From Saxidomus purpurata (lineage: Eukaryota; Mollusca; Bivalvia; Venerida; Veneridae): a DNA stretch of 64,000 nucleotides. Shown one piece after another: positions 1 to 12,819 of this stretch. The DNA is taken from assembly GCA_022818135.1 (NCBI GenBank), contig JAFMSR010000015.1, forward strand, positions 22,504,706 through 22,568,705. The letters are read 5' to 3'. The notes below the pieces were generated by a model that saw nothing but the letters and a program-made list of their open reading frames with translations, was not told the origin of the DNA and did no database searches. Numbering within the stretch: position 1 is the stretch's first letter; the number at the start of each line of letters is the position of its first letter. A program made the position numbers and the translations under genes.

Positions 1-717
1 AAACTGAAAATAACGATAAAAGTTACTTAAACGTTGAAATAACCATAAGTCAAATTTTATTTCTTGTGACAGAAGTGTATCAATTTGGTAAAAAAAAATA
101 TGAACTGCTGTTAGAAAAAGATCTTTCCAACACTGAAAATTGTCCACTCTTACGAGTAATTGTCAATATTTTCATATCACTGAAATTTATGAGGAATCGT
201 CATAAAATCATATATTTAGTGTGCATTTATACATCTCTATGTTTTAAACCAAAACACAATCTTTAAAAACAATCTGGACTAACAGTACTACAAAAACTGA
301 ATGTTTTAGGTTTGGCAGCCATCTTGGACGTCATCTTGAATTTTTGGGATGGCCAGCATTGATGCCAATTAATGCCGGCAGTTTCATAAATAACCATATA
401 TGACGAACATTTTGATATATGACTCAGCTTGTTATACGGTTGGAAAGGGGGGGATCCAGGCTTACTTTAAGAAATACTTCAAAATAGCTAAATATGAAAT
501 CCAGTCTTATTTTAAGAACGTATTATACTTTTATATTAATTCATCTAAAGATAGACTGCATATTAATAACTTTCCATGAAACGATGTTTATGTACACATG
601 TATACAACGTTTATCGTTTTGAAAAAAAAATCTTTTTATTGCTGGCTGATACTTGAGTTTGGGAAATACTTTATAAAGTTCGTATTGCTAGTTTCTCTAT
701 TTAAGAACAAGTTGTGA

Positions 718-945
718 TTACACAGTCGCTGATATGTAAACGCGAACTGTGTGCACTGCCGGATCACTCCTTGGTATAGTAACTACAATATTCTGAACTT
801 TGTATCCATAAGTACTACATTGGCTTACATAATCAACAGGCATAATCACAGTGTACGAACTCAGACTGTATCCAACCGGAACTCGCCACCGACTATACAT
901 ACAGTAACTGTTTTCAAGTTCACCGTGTAATTTTATGTTAAGTTT
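718..945 (-). CDS. Possible terminal coding exon of an unrecognised gene
   Basis: An open minus-strand frame of about 73 residues runs to a TAA stop at 718-720. Its composition looks protein-like, with alternating hydrophobic and polar residues, two Cys and little low complexity (for example VPVGYSLSSYTVIMPVDYV). No domain is recognised. No good polypyrimidine-AG acceptor is visible; the frame is closed upstream by a TGA and the first Met is internal. It could be a last exon, a pseudogene piece or a chance ORF. There is no nearby exon to join it to. Confidence 0.2.
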   Translation of the reverse strand, partial: KLNIKLHGELENSYCMYSRWRVPVGYSLSSYTVIMPVDYVSQCSTYGYKVQNIVVTIPRSDPAVHTVRVYISATV

Positions 946-2500
946 TCAAGTAGGAATAGAAAGAGTACAGTTAGCATTCCAATTTAATTTGATACAGAGA
1001 TAATACCATGTATCAGGAAATATCGATGTTTATGTTTTACACTGTTTATTTGTTTGAAAACATAGCAAAGAATTGTTGAAAATAGTTCAGTTGTTCTAAA
1101 ATAGCGATATTTTGTCAATTTATCTCTTCCCAACATTGTTAAGCGAATTTTAGTAGCTACCATCCGCTACAACGATGTCTTATCCGTAGATAAGTTCCAA
1201 CATTGCCGTCCATTTATTGCAGTTCTTTTGAAGAAAATACCTTTTTGGGGGGTACATGTATCGATCTGACTGTATGCCTATTCGCTAAGACACTGTATGC
1301 AAATTGCAAACCGCTATATAATGACTGTATGCCTATTCTCAAATACGTCGGTTATATATTTCCAGTTATTTCAGATAGCTATGGCTGACTAGTAGTCTAT
1401 TATTGAAATTTGACCTCAACATCCTTTAGTAATATCATCAATCACTCCATTACATTTCCCGCTAACAGCATTCTAAAACTTAAAGTATAATAAACATGCG
1501 ACTGTGTTTATTCTGTCACAAATGATCTTTACATGGGTTGCAAAATATTGAAGTCTACATTTATGCTCAATTTGTGAAACTTCTTCTTGGGACATGAGTT
1601 CGAGTCCTTGCATGGTCAAATCGTGTATCGCTGGGAACAAGGTTATTTTTGCTTTACATATCTTATAATCGAATATTTAATGACATGTTTCGACGACAGA
1701 AGATGATAAGATATTACTCAATTATATTCATTTCATTTTTAAAGATACTTTCAGCATTTAACAGCTATTGTAGTAAGAGCGGCTGTCGATTTAAACAATT
1801 AATAGTTCTAAAGTTCCTGTCCGCGATATGCCTTACATGAAATGTCGGCGGTTTTTGCCATTTCGGCAAGTTTACGATAACGCAAATTCAAAACAGGTGA
1901 AACTGTTTTACACGACATTTTTAAAGCGTTAAACAGTATTTAAAAATCTTCAGTCATGTAGATCGTTTTTGATTTAGCTATATACATGCATGTAATATTT
2001 TACCCTTGATCTGCACGAAATTCACGATTTTTAAAAGTATGATGTGCACAACACCACAGGGACACGAAGTAGACCTCTCTAAATTCTGTATGCTTTAATC
2101 AAACCAGTAATTTTTTTAATTTTTAATTTCTGTTTTTGTCAATAATTTGGACTAGTTCAATTGCAGTAGAGTGTTGTCTTTCATTTTTTAAATGGAAGTT
2201 AGCAAAAGATATCTTCTTTTTGCAGTGCTCCTCCCTAAAAAAATCGAATTCAGTTTTCGGTGACTAGCAGATTTTCTCACCATTCTGTTGATCAGAAAGC
2301 CATATATTGATAGAATTCATAAATTTTCCCTAGTAAACAGAACTCTTTTATTTTTTATAAGGATTGTGTAAGTTCGGCTACTATATCCATGGTAGGCACT
2401 GCAAATACAAGCATTGAAATCCATGTACAATGTTGCGCATATTTTATCGAATATTTTTACGCATTATATACGTTGCCTACAGTACATCAGTGGCTACTGA
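905..2500. other. Non-coding AT-rich DNA
   Basis: No supported gene, RNA or repeat is seen. Short open frames here (for example 1203-1388 and 1649-1840) have AT-rich, stop-limited composition and no splice or domain support. Confidence 0.5.
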
Positions 2501-2529
2501 AACAAGTGGTATCCAGCAGTTGGTGCAAA

Positions 2530-2745
2530 AGATGACAGATTGCACAATATATTTCATCCTATGAATGAGCCAAATGATCAGTTTTATTCTTGTTACCGGA
2601 ACATCCATGTCATACGCATCAAATCTGTATTGATAAAGATGGTAATGTATGTAGCGAGTCGGGATTTCCGGGCTGTTTGAATGATGCGCAACAGTTCAAG
2701 CTTATGACAGATTTTCATATGCATGTTCCCACCGGTTGAAAATTC
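2530..2745 (+). pseudogene. Possible relic of a DDE (Harbinger/HARBI1-like) transposase
   Basis: One plus frame between about 2590 and 2742 reads as a run containing CHTHQICIDKDGN followed by GFPGCLNDAQQFKLM before a TGA. That resembles the region around the second catalytic Asp of DDE_Tnp_4-type transposases, where 'DpdG...fpGs.hDs..l' is common. Only some 50 codons survive, with no start, no flanking exons and no terminal inverted repeats found. The assignment is a pattern resemblance and could be wrong. Confidence 0.25.
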
Positions 2746-2759
2746 ATCCCCACCGAGAC

Positions 2760-4490
2760 CCGGTCAGACGTGACGTACAAGAGACGAATGTTTCGCAAGA
2801 TTAACATGATCATTCTGACATACATAATAATGGTAGAGCACTCTAGAATAAGTCGATAATCTCTTTAGGGCCCAATTCTTGGCATTTCCTTCCGCAGGTG
2901 ATTTAGACATGTGTTTGTTTGATCAAACATCAAATATGCTTATAGCTTTCAGCTACCCCTGTGGTATTTTATAATTTTGCTATTCATAGCTTTTTTATTA
3001 CATTTGAGAAAGTCCCCAATTTTCATTGCAAGTACGAAGTAAGTTTCTGTTTACGTTAACGTTTCCGTTCAAGTTAGAAACGTCTCTTAGGCAACGGAAA
3101 TAACGTTTAATCCATTTTTAAGTCGAGATCGCAAACACGGTCCGTACGCGTTTCAGCTAGAGTTGATCTACTTTGCGGGCGAAAGGGGAAACCTATGGCT
3201 GTTCAAACTGTCAGGCTTTTGATTAGTCGTTTTCAAAATTGGTATTACAAAAACAAGGAGTCGCATGTAAAACATGACGATCTAGATCGTATATCGACAT
3301 CAGATTTGTATTTAAAATGTAGGTACAGCTGTATATCTGTTTTCGAAAATGCAGATCTAGATCGCACATCTATGTTGGCATACATCTGCCGCCACATAAC
3401 CACTTAATCATCCCGTTATATAACTAGTTAGTCACTTAATTATCATGATAAATATCTGCTTAACGCGTTAATTTTTATGTTAACAGATAATTATATAGAT
3501 CCTGCAATAAAACGCTTTCAAAGTTGTTCAAATACTTCCATTTCATTCAGAACTCTGGTTGCCATGGCAACGGAAAGGAAAAACCATCTTGACCCTTTTG
3601 TTTTATCACCGTAAAGCATTTTTCTTGGTAATGAATAGTAAAATAATTGTAACATGAAATGTAATTATAGAACTTTTTCAGTAGTTTTCACGGGTAGAGA
3701 TAGGTATGTATAGAATACATGCATAATTACATTCAAATGTTACCCTGTTTGGTGTTGGTAAATGTTTCCCATTATGCTGACAATAATTTACAATTAAGAA
3801 TAAAAGGCATGAATTCATTATCAAAATATTTTTGAGAAAATCCCCTACTTTATATTCACATCAGGTTTTTGCGTGTACAAGGCTTTGATAATCGTTTCCC
3901 GTGCAACCGGCCATAACAGGCGGGAAAAGAATCACGTGATAGAAGTTGAATATAAGTGTGTAACGCGTACCGAAGAATCATTCGAGGCCTCCTTACCAAA
4001 TCGTTACACACTCATGCCGATGCTAGGATTTCACACAAAGTACAGAATAGGATGCAAGACATGAATAAGTAAGTACAATACTAGATACAGATTCTACTTT
4101 TGTCTGTTTTGTATGCTTTAATGAGATACAGTTTACAAAATGAAAGTGTGCACGTAAGCACAGGATATATTTTGCACATGCCAGCAGAACGTGTCGTGCC
4201 GAGTGCAAAAACTGATAAGAAATCTACGTACAACGTTAATGGCGGCCATCAGTACGGTTATTCACAGGCACTTGGTTGTTCTGATCAATTAAAAGATAGT
4301 CTTTTCTGGTCTATATATAACGAGAAGGTTAGACAGCTGCAATTTTTTTAAACAACGGAAGTCGAAGACTGCTTTTCGTTTTGTATACGCTAAGTACTGG
4401 CTCTCTGCGCTCGTGCTATTTACCATGCACGAATGGAGAACCAATGTGTTATGTATTTTCACGAAATTGTACATGTACTTATTATAAATC
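2760..4490. other. Non-coding DNA with one dispersed-repeat copy
   Basis: No gene is supported. Around 3890-4020 lies a copy of a dispersed repeat (GGCGGGAAAAGAATCACGTG core) that recurs at about 58871 and 62621. The remainder shows nothing I can name. Confidence 0.45.
3892..4020 (+). repeat. Dispersed repeat, copy 1 (CACGTGAT core)
   Basis: The segment holds GGCGGGAAAAGAATCACGTG followed by a stretch ending in ATTCGAGG and a run near TCGTTACACTC. The same order of motifs recurs at 62636-62745, and the first part recurs at 58871-58925. It is likely a non-autonomous transposon fragment. The ORF over it is not conserved between copies. Confidence 0.5.
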
Positions 4491-4492
4491 AG

Positions 4493-4539
4493 TCTTTGTG
4501 TTAGTTTAATAATACCGTACAGAACTTTTGTCCTTAAGT
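4493..4539. repeat. Solo end of the CTTAAGGACAAAAG element
   Basis: About 47 bp match the terminal part of the element at 5539-6089: GTGTTA-TTTAAT followed by the terminal motif CAGAACTTTTGTCCTTAAG. The rest of the element is absent here. It shares the variant 'CCGTACAG' with the neighbouring copy at 4907 instead of 'CCGGACAG'. Confidence 0.6.
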
Positions 4540-4906
4540 TTACATGTAAAATTAACAGACGGGTAGACAATGTTACAGACCCCTTGGACAGAAATGACCT
4601 TTATTTCTACAAAAACATTCATAACTTTGCCTTTTAAATAGATAATTCATATGCAGTAGCATTTTTTCAAGGATATTACACAAAAAAAGGCTTTCTTTCA
4701 ACTCATTTTCTTGAAATAGTACATTGACCAACAATTTGCTACGAAATAAACGGACATCAAAAGTATGCTTTTCTCGGGTATTTCAGGAAACTATACAAAA
4801 CGAAGCTCACATATCTAATTTATACAATAATGCCTACACGGGTTTGCCGTGTAAAGTTAAGAAACGCCTACTGTCTATTCGTTCAAGTCCTGGGATCAAT
4901 TTGAAT

Positions 4907-5460
4907 ATACTTAAGGATAAAAGTTCTGTACGGTATAATTAAAGTATTAAAGTAATACAAAAACTGAAATTGGATATTTTGTTCATAATTAGAAAAGCAT
5001 AAGAATATCATCATTTTCGAGTCAATTTACACATTTTCAATGTTCGTGATGTCGAATAGAATGTTCGTGGGCGTTTAACGCACGTGCAACATGTGTTGTA
5101 TGCTCACTGTCCTCCAGCCGACATAAAACGCGCAAATTTTGCTGTCTTGAAAGCTTCGTAATAACAACATGTTGGGTATTTGTCTGAATTTTCACCTCTT
5201 TCAATAGGACAATCCTTTGGTAACAAAAATCACTTGAATTTATTTTGATTATAAGCTTCATATACATAAAATTTAGATAAATGTGAAATTCATGGTTTAT
5301 GCCGTCACGGTTGATTGAATGTTTTTGTATAGAATATTCCAAACACCTTGTAATGTAGCAAGTAGTCTCAAAATATAAATTTGCACATAAATAATTAAAA
5401 GCAATGTATAATTAAAATCTAAACAATTTTGAACCGGACAGAACTTTTGTCCTTAAGTAT
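4907..5460 (+). mobile_element. MITE-like element, left copy of a palindromic pair
   Basis: An approximately 554-bp unit begins with ATACTTAAGGATAAAAG and ends with CTTTTGTCCTTAAGTAT, so it has terminal inverted repeats of roughly 27-30 bp ending in the ACTTAAGGACAAAAGTTCTGTCCGG motif. It encodes nothing convincing. A second copy lies inverted at 5539-6089, and a truncated third copy lies at 20341-20670. The size, terminal inverted repeats and lack of coding suggest a non-autonomous DNA transposon. The superfamily is not identified. Confidence 0.7.
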
Positions 5461-5538
5461 ATATACTAAATGTGATTTGTGCAGAAGTGACAGAAGTGTT
5501 TTTCCTCGAAATTCTCTTAATTCAACCCTATTCGATGT

Positions 5539-6089
5539 ATACTTAAGGACAAAAGTTCTGTCCGGTTCAAAATTGTCTTATTAAATTTTAAGTGTACGTT
5601 ACTTTTAATTTTTTATTTGCAAATTTATATTTTGTGACTACTTGCTACATCACAAGGTGTTAATAATTCTATACAAAGACATTCAATCAACCGTGACGGT
5701 ATAAACCATGAATTTCACATTTATGTAAATCTTATGTACATAAAGCTTATAATCACAAACATTTCAAGTAATTTTTGTTACCAAAGGATAGTCCTATCGA
5801 AAGACGTAAAAAAATTAGACAAATACTCAACGTATGTTGTTATAACGAAGCCTTCAAGATAGCAAAATTTGCGCGTTTTATGTCGACTTGAGGTCAGTGA
5901 GCCTACAACAAATGTTGCACGTGCGTTAAACGCCCACGAACATTCCATTCGACGTCACGAACATTGCAAATGTGTTTATTGATTCGAAAATGATGATGTT
6001 CTTATGCTTTTCCTATTATGAATAGAATATCCAGTTTCAGTTTTTGTGTTACTTTAATTATACCGGACAGAACTTTTGTCCTTAAGTAT
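5539..6089 (-). mobile_element. MITE-like element, right copy (inverted)
   Basis: An approximately 551-bp unit is homologous to 4907-5460 in the opposite orientation, separated from it by 78 bp. Shared internal landmarks include the CGTGGGCGTTTAA/TTAAACGCCCACG segment and the AAAGCATAAG/CTTATGCTTTT segment. Several small differences show that the two arms are not a very recent copy. Together they form a near-palindrome of about 1.18 kb. Confidence 0.7.
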
Positions 6090-6094
6090 AGTTT

Positions 6095-7765
6095 GGAGTG
6101 GGGTTTTATTCAGAAAATTGTTTTGCATTGGAAAAACCGGCTACTTATTATTTACTTACACACATGCCTTAAATATGCCATTGGAGTTTTCTGTTGTTTC
6201 AAATCTTGTAATTGTATACGTTCTGTACAATATGGTAAAAGTATTGATTGCGTGGCGAGTTCATACCCCAAGCATCTGTGCACATATCTACTTTGAATTT
6301 ACTAATTACCTGATCTCTAAAACAATGTTTACATATGCCTTTCTTTCGTATTCAAGTCGTTATAATTCTAACATGTACTTGTCTATTTAAGAACCTAAGT
6401 AAGAAACTTTTTCGGTACAAATAAAGGTAATTTAAGCCGGCTAGACATCTTTCTTGATAAAATAAGAGCTATTTTAATTATGCTCCTCGGACTTTCCTAG
6501 AAACAAAAAAAGCCATCGCTGAGATAGTTCTTGGGTCATACCCGCAAAGCAGCACAACAACCGCAAATTATATCGATATATTTTACACTTGAACTTTAAA
6601 AAAATATATTTATGTAACTGTTGTAATGAATGCTTGTTCTTGTTTATTTTTTTCTAGGTTTTGTGGCATAATTAAAGACTTAAGTCACCAAATGACAGAA
6701 ACACTGAAGCCAACAGTTGCCCTTGTCTAGGCTGGGTTTGAGTTTCTTTGTGAGTACAAAATTTGTTTGTTGAACAATATAGTAGTGTCAAACTAGAAAG
6801 TACTAGAGATACACTGTCTTAATCAGACTATTGAAAGATATTTCCACAATTTATTATTTGTCCCTCGCAACTTTTTAGCGAACTGTTTATTATACTGGTT
6901 TAAATGCCTGTATCAAAATACTTTTACTGTGCTCTATCTAATCTTTTAATGTCACATATACTTTTCAAATGTGTTTATTCTGTTTTAATTGTTTCGTGCG
7001 TTTGTGACTTGTTGTTATATACTCTCAAGGATTGCTCCGGTTTCACTATCGAATATTTAACAAAGAGCTATGCAATGGTGTCAAAGTTATAATGCTTATT
7101 GTTTCGGTACTTACCAGAATTCATAATTCATAGTTTTTAAAAACTGAGCAATATCAAGATAGAATAATTTACATTTATACCTTTCTATGGGCCACTAATC
7201 ATATACTAATTGCGAGAATTGTGGAAAAAACATCACTCACAAGGATTATGTATTATCTCGAACCTACTGTCCGTATACTTATAGTCCAGAACTTCATTGT
7301 GAAATATTCCATTTTGATATATGAACAATGCCATTTATTGTTAAAATGGATGCTGACTATAGAATGAATAAAAAACAGAAGATCAGACAATGATCAAAGT
7401 GTACAATTTTCTAACAAACTGAACTGGTCTGAAAGGCAAAATGTCTTGCTAAATGTTCAGCGAACACTTTTGTTATAGTTTTGACTGACTGCAGATGTGA
7501 CTGTAAATACATATAAATGTAATAAAAACGATGCGCCAAAATTAGAATACGATTACATTTCAGAATACAAATGTATGTGTAAAACTCGATGGTGGGATCG
7601 TGATTGTCCGCTCGGATGTACCCTTTCGGCAACGGATATGCAAGCTAATCGCAGTCTACACTGCATGTGAAGCAAGACTCAATTTCCGCCTGTAAGTTAA
7701 TTTGAAGTTAATTGCTTTACATTGATTGTACATGATGATAAAAATCAACAGCAGCCAGAAAATCT
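6095..7765. other. Non-coding AT-rich DNA
   Basis: There are only short open frames without domain, signal or splice support. No RNA gene or clear repeat is visible. Confidence 0.45.
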
Positions 7766-7769
7766 GACC

Positions 7770-7940
7770 CAATCGGTGTTAAGATCGATAACATTGGATT
7801 GTGATTATGTAGGCACTGGTCGCAAATACAGAATCTCTTGTCGCAAGTTGGGTTAAGACTTAGGATCGATAACATTGGATTGTGATTATGTAGGCACTGG
7901 TCACAAATACAGAATCTCTTGTTGCAAGTTAGGTTAAGCC
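7770..7940 (+). repeat. Tandem duplication of an exon-like module (79-bp period)
   Basis: Two nearly identical copies (GATCGATAACATTGGATTGTG...) follow one another. Each carries a frame reading DCDYVGTG-KYRISC, followed by GTTAAG, which resembles the donor region of the modules further right. These are the leftmost members of the module ladder that reaches 13.7 kb. Confidence 0.6.
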
Positions 7941-8039
7941 TTGGTCCGACAGTATAGACAAGTTTTTATAAGATACTCTGTTATTATATACACTAGTCAA
8001 ACTAAAGACCACTTGTGTCTGGGAGGGTAGGTAGAATTG

Positions 8040-8515
8040 TTTATTTTTTACCGAGCATATGAAGTGATTGCGGATTATATTGGTATAAAGGCAGAATAAC
8101 TTGCCACCAGTAATGTAACTGTTGGATGGCCACTTTTGTGAAAATTTTGGTTGGCTTTATGTTTGAATCTGTTAGCATGTTAATCGAACATTCCATTCCG
8201 TAATACATGAAAGTTTTGACATATAATAACTTTAAGAAAATGCTTACAGGTACAGAATATTCGTTTTGCTCCCTCAAGACACAGATGTGCAGCCTGATGA
8301 TACACTGGAAGCGGAGTCAAGGTCAATTGCCATCACATAAGTACACTATACATATTTCAGTATTTGACATCAATTGTATAGGCTGGTTATTATATACAAT
8401 AGTTGAAATGGTAGATCAACTTGTGCCAGGCAGGTTAGATGCAATTAAGATGCAGTTTGCATTGGTCGTAGACTGAATCACTTGCCAACAGCAGTGTAAT
8501 TGTTGGAAGAAGAAT
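8040..8515 (+). pseudogene. Decayed exon-like modules of the Gly/Cys ladder
   Basis: Three degraded copies of the module seen at 13557-13665 can be read: near 8056-8100 (frame GLYWYKGRITCHQ), near 8290-8335 (YTGSGVKVNCHH) and near 8445-8500 (ITCQQQ). Each has stops or shifts nearby. They keep the spacing of the glycine, the basic residue and the final Cys, so a common ancestor is likely. None is a usable exon. Confidence 0.45.
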
Positions 8516-8539
8516 GTTTTAAAATTATAAAATTATTTT

Positions 8540-8765
8540 TATCCCCCGCCAAAGGTGGATATATCAATATTGCTTTTGCGTTGTCCGTATGTTTGTCCGT
8601 CATTGTTCGTCAGTCCGAAGCCATAACTAGAAAAGTGACTGAATTTTTTCTGAATAGAATTTTATGAAACTTAAAATAAGTATACAATAGCATAATGCCG
8701 CAGCGCACATAAAACTTCAGTCAAGATTGACTTAGTATCACAAGAGTTATTGCCCTTTTATTTTT
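8540..8765 (+). repeat. Dispersed repeat beginning ATCCCCCGCCAAAGG
   Basis: This starts with CCCGCCAAAGGTGGATAT, has repeated TTGTCCGT motifs, and ends in GAGTTATTGCCCTTTTATTTTT. The same family is present in reverse orientation at 51125-51330, which ends in CCTCCTCCTTTGGC. It is a non-coding transposon-like repeat of unknown class. Confidence 0.55.
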
Positions 8766-8779
8766 CCCCCCAAAAAAAA

Positions 8780-8896
<117 letters not shown>

Positions 8897-9411
8897 TTAT
8901 TTTCTATATTCGACATGAAAACATACAATTATATTTGTATAATTGGCTGAAATGATTTAATGATCACTGTTTCTTATATCTACACTTTGTCCTTAAATTT
9001 TTTAGAAATAACGCCAAAATAATCAATTTTATATTCTCGGAACAATTGACAATTTAGAAATTGGATTTTTACCGAAATGAGGTCCGTAAGGGAATCAAGT
9101 GCTTTGCATACATTTACCCCCTCTTGAGATGAGGCCACAGCCGGCTGGAGAAATTTATTTTTAAAAATCTTTTTTTTCTGTAACAGACAGACCAATACAC
9201 ATCCAGTTATTCTTTTTCATTTATTTGTTTTCTATTGGCGGGGGAATTCACTGAATTTGCTTGTTTTATGTTTACATCAATTTACATGTTAATCAAACAT
9301 TCATAAAAAGTTAAAAACATGATAGTTTATTTTTGACACATTATACTTAAAAGAAAATGCTTACAGGTACAGAATGTTAGTTTTGCAAAACTACGAGAGA
9401 ACGTATATTTC

Positions 9412-9630
9412 AGCCGATTGCCCCTCACGACAGATGTGCAGACTGATCATACATTGTATCAAAATTACAGGTACATCATCTCGTTTTGCAACAGTTGCAA
9501 CAGAATGATTGTGCTGATTCAGCCGATTGCCCCCTCACGACAGATGTGCAGACTGATCATACATTGTATCAAAATTACAGGTACATCATTTCGTTTTGCA
9601 ACAGTTGCAACAGAATGATTGTGCTGATTC
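9412..9630 (+). repeat. Tandem duplication of about 110 bp containing two decayed modules
   Basis: Two nearly identical units follow each other. Each starts at CAGCCGATTGCCC, contains ACAGATGTGCAGACTGATCA, and ends in GATTGTGCTGATT. The first half of each resembles the 5' half of the ladder modules; the rest looks like duplicated intron-like DNA. A third, more complete module follows directly at about 9631. Confidence 0.6.
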
Positions 9631-10060
9631 AGCCGATTGCCCCTGCAGCCTGATCACGGTCTACATTGGAAACGAAGCCCGGATCATTTGCCGCCACAGA
9701 AATAGTTTATACATGTCGCAGTATTTGACATTGAGTGTATAGGCTGATTATAATATACACTAGTCGAAATGGTAGACCAACTTGTGTTTTGCAGGGTAGT
9801 TGTTTATTTTGTTTATTTTATATCGAGTGTTTTGGATGGTTGTGGTTTACATTGGTCGTAAAGGCAGAATCACTGCCGCCACTATGGTTAATTTTGGATG
9901 ACCAATTTTGTTATAGTCTTGGCTGGCAAGACGGTAGTTTAAACGGATCCGTTTCACATCTTTTGTATTTGTGTGGCTGTAGTTCAGATTGGTCGTAAAG
10001 GCAGAATCACCTGCCACTATCTGGGTAGAATGTGGGATCACCATTTTTGGTGAAATTCTT
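9631..10060 (+). pseudogene. Three more modules of the Gly/Cys ladder
   Basis: The frames read DCPCSLITVYIGNEARIICRH at about 9634-9700, VVYIGRKGRIT with a one-base loss before the Cys at about 9843-9890, and VVQIGRKGRITCHY at about 9975-10020. All share VYIG-x-x-(G/A)-R-I-x-C with the intact module at 13557-13665. The reading frames are broken between copies and no exon structure joins them. Confidence 0.45.
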
Positions 10061-10439
10061 TCACACTTCTCGTCGGCGAGCGGAACAGGATTTATAAAAA
10101 TATCAGACTTGCCATCCACAGAAAAAAACGCATTTGCTTACATCGATTGGAGGAGATTGTGATTTCAACAAAGCATGGATGAATAGTGAGTTGTTACAAC
10201 ACAGAAGAACAGAACATATAGTTTATTAGAATTAAGCATTATACAGCTTATTATCTTTTAGATAACATTTAATAACATGCGTAAAGGAAAGCATAACATA
10301 TATTATATTTTGAGTGCGTAATGACAATTGAATGATATAGATGATTGTATTAATGTTGTAAGGTTACCATGACAAAAAACATTATGATTATATTTTCTTT
10401 AAATTGTATTAATTTATTTTCTCATTTTAATCTGCTGAC

Positions 10440-11645
10440 AGAATTTTGGTGCTGACTCAGCCGATTGTTCCCTGGTGACACAGACGTGTAAAGCTGATAC
10501 TGATCTACATTTGTCTCTAAGTCGGACTCGTCTGTTGTGAACAAGGTAAGGTTAATTGACTACTGTTATATAATTTTGCATTATTTATATACAGTATACC
10601 TTAAATGGACTTTCGTAAAAGGTATTTGATATTAAAAACATTAGTGATGTTACCGTTCAAAGTGACCATCAAAATTTTAAATAAAACAATAATCCTAGAA
10701 TTATAAACATTGCCATAGTAGCGATCTGTATAACAGTTTCATTCACATTGGATAAAGAGGAAATCTTTTTTGACTATCCTAGTAAAAACAAATCCACCCT
10801 TTCGGTTATGTTTATCCCAATTTGTATTTGCCATAACAAAAATGACTTGGTTAAATTATAAACCAATGTCAGTTACAATTCTGAAAGGTACTATAACTTT
10901 AAGATTCTATAGTCCTGATAATAATATTGGAAAAAAACGCCAAGAAAAGAGAACGTGACGTAATTCAAAAGATTTGTTTGCAAGTACATATTATGTAATT
11001 GTGCTGATTCAGATGGGACTTATTGGCCACTGGTTCTCGGATGTTGCTGCTGATCATGTTCTACATGATTATGAAGGAAAACTAATTTGCCGCTAACAGG
11101 TTTGCTTTTACATTGTATATATTTGCTATATCGATTGTAATCAAACAAACGATTTTGTAAAATATACAGGATGAAAATAGTACAGATTCATCAGAATCCC
11201 ACCGACAACACAGCTAATCTTGATTACGGTCTACACTGGTCTCGAATGCAGACCTATTTCCCTTACAGCAGGGTATAATTCAGTATCCCGTACTTCCTCG
11301 TATGACACCAGTACTGGTTTTTCCAGGAAGCTGACTCGAGTGACTCGATAGCGGTTTTGACATTATTACATATTTTGTTACCCTGCGTTTCTTTTTCGCT
11401 TCAGTATACGAGTTAAAACCAAATTCAATTTATAATTTATTTGAAGAAAAATACAAACATTTTCAGTAATTTAACTGGTCTACTATTATAACAATTTTGC
11501 ACGATTTATTAAAACAGAATATTCGTTTATGAAAATGACAACAGATGAAACCTACATGTTGCTGTGTCAGTCGATTGTGCATACCGCATATGGTCTATAT
11601 TGGTCAGTAAGGAAGAGGAATGTCGTTAATTAGGTAAGGTTAATT
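10440..11645 (+). pseudogene. Four degraded ladder modules with conserved GTAAGGTTAAT donors
   Basis: Degraded modules are seen near 10458-10550, 11015-11095, 11195-11275 and 11572-11640. The one near 11055 reads YEGKLICR before a stop. The first and last are followed by GGTAAGGTTAATT, matching the donor position of the intact module (GGGTAAGG). Conservation of the presumed splice donor along with the coding part suggests that whole exons with intron flanks were duplicated. Confidence 0.4.
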
Positions 11646-12607
11646 CCTTTGTTACTTATTTGCTGACTGTAGCTTCGTATATACTATTATACATATATTT
11701 TATTGAAATATTGAATTTCTGAGCCAGTTTTTAGTAGCAATTTACTAAGGATAATGAAATTCATAGTTGTGGAGAATGAAGAAAGTACTGTAATTAAGAT
11801 GGACTGTGCTTATGTTATTACCGTACCATGAAATTTACAGCCTTTTGACTGGCCATTGATCCGTAATAAGAAATTTGTATTAAAGGGTCAGGAAGGTAAT
11901 GTACACTTTAAATTTCCCTTCCTTGTACCATACCGTCAGAAATGTTGCATGCATATAATTCAATCTCAGTTAAAACGAAACACACTGTGCACCCTAGAAT
12001 ACAGTTGAGTGAAATGTGGCAATGGTAATAAAATAACACTCCAGTTGGCCAAAGTTGAACCTTTGTCGCTTAGAACACTGATTGTAACCATTCGGTCAGT
12101 GTATCTCTTCGGTTGAGTTAGAATAGAAAAATATCTACTGCTTTTAAATGACGGCAGACGCGAATGGCCGCTTAGCACTCATTTATCACGCTTTCTTTGA
12201 CAGCGTTATTAGCACTCTATTCTTCAGATTTTCCACACGCCATACTGTGAATATGTAGGAATATTTGATGTAGACAGTTTACTGCAAGACGTGCAATCTA
12301 CTAAGTAGAACGTGCGAGAAACAATACTATTTCGCTCTAAACTCCAAACTGCCTATGCTAGCATCTTTCTAAAGTGAGTGAATCGTCTTTACGAATTTTG
12401 TTTTAGTACACAGTAAACTTTCGTAGCTTATTGAGTCGCTTTCACACTTATTTCGGATATTACCATGCTGGTTTTCATCGCTGCTACCAATTTACAGCTG
12501 TTTGGACTGGTGCGAATGGCATCCGTGTCTTTGTCCAAAGAAAAAACTTATGCTCCGATTAGGCCTTCCGTTGTGGAGGCGAAGGCTGAGCTACCGAGCC
12601 TCATAGG

Positions 12608-12760
12608 GAAGGGAGGCGCAGCGGTTAGTGGGTTGAACATCGAACTCCTAACCTTGAGGTCATAGGTTCGATTACCAGCATTGGCATTGACCGCGACCTC
12701 AATAATTGCATCTCTCGGAGCGTGTACTGGTCAAAACCCCAGGAAACAATTATTACGCAT
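12608..12760 (+). mobile_element. tRNA-derived SINE
   Basis: A polymerase III box A-like segment (GGCGCAGCGGTTAGTG) is followed by a box B-like segment (GGTTCGATTACC) at tRNA spacing, then a non-tRNA tail. No acceptor stem closes, so it is not a working tRNA. The short ORF at 12465-12665 overlaps it and is not credible. Confidence 0.55.
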
Positions 12761-12819
12761 TGTTAATGTATGAATGCAAGAACTTGTTTCAAAATTTGAT
12801 GTAAAATAAATTAGTTGAA

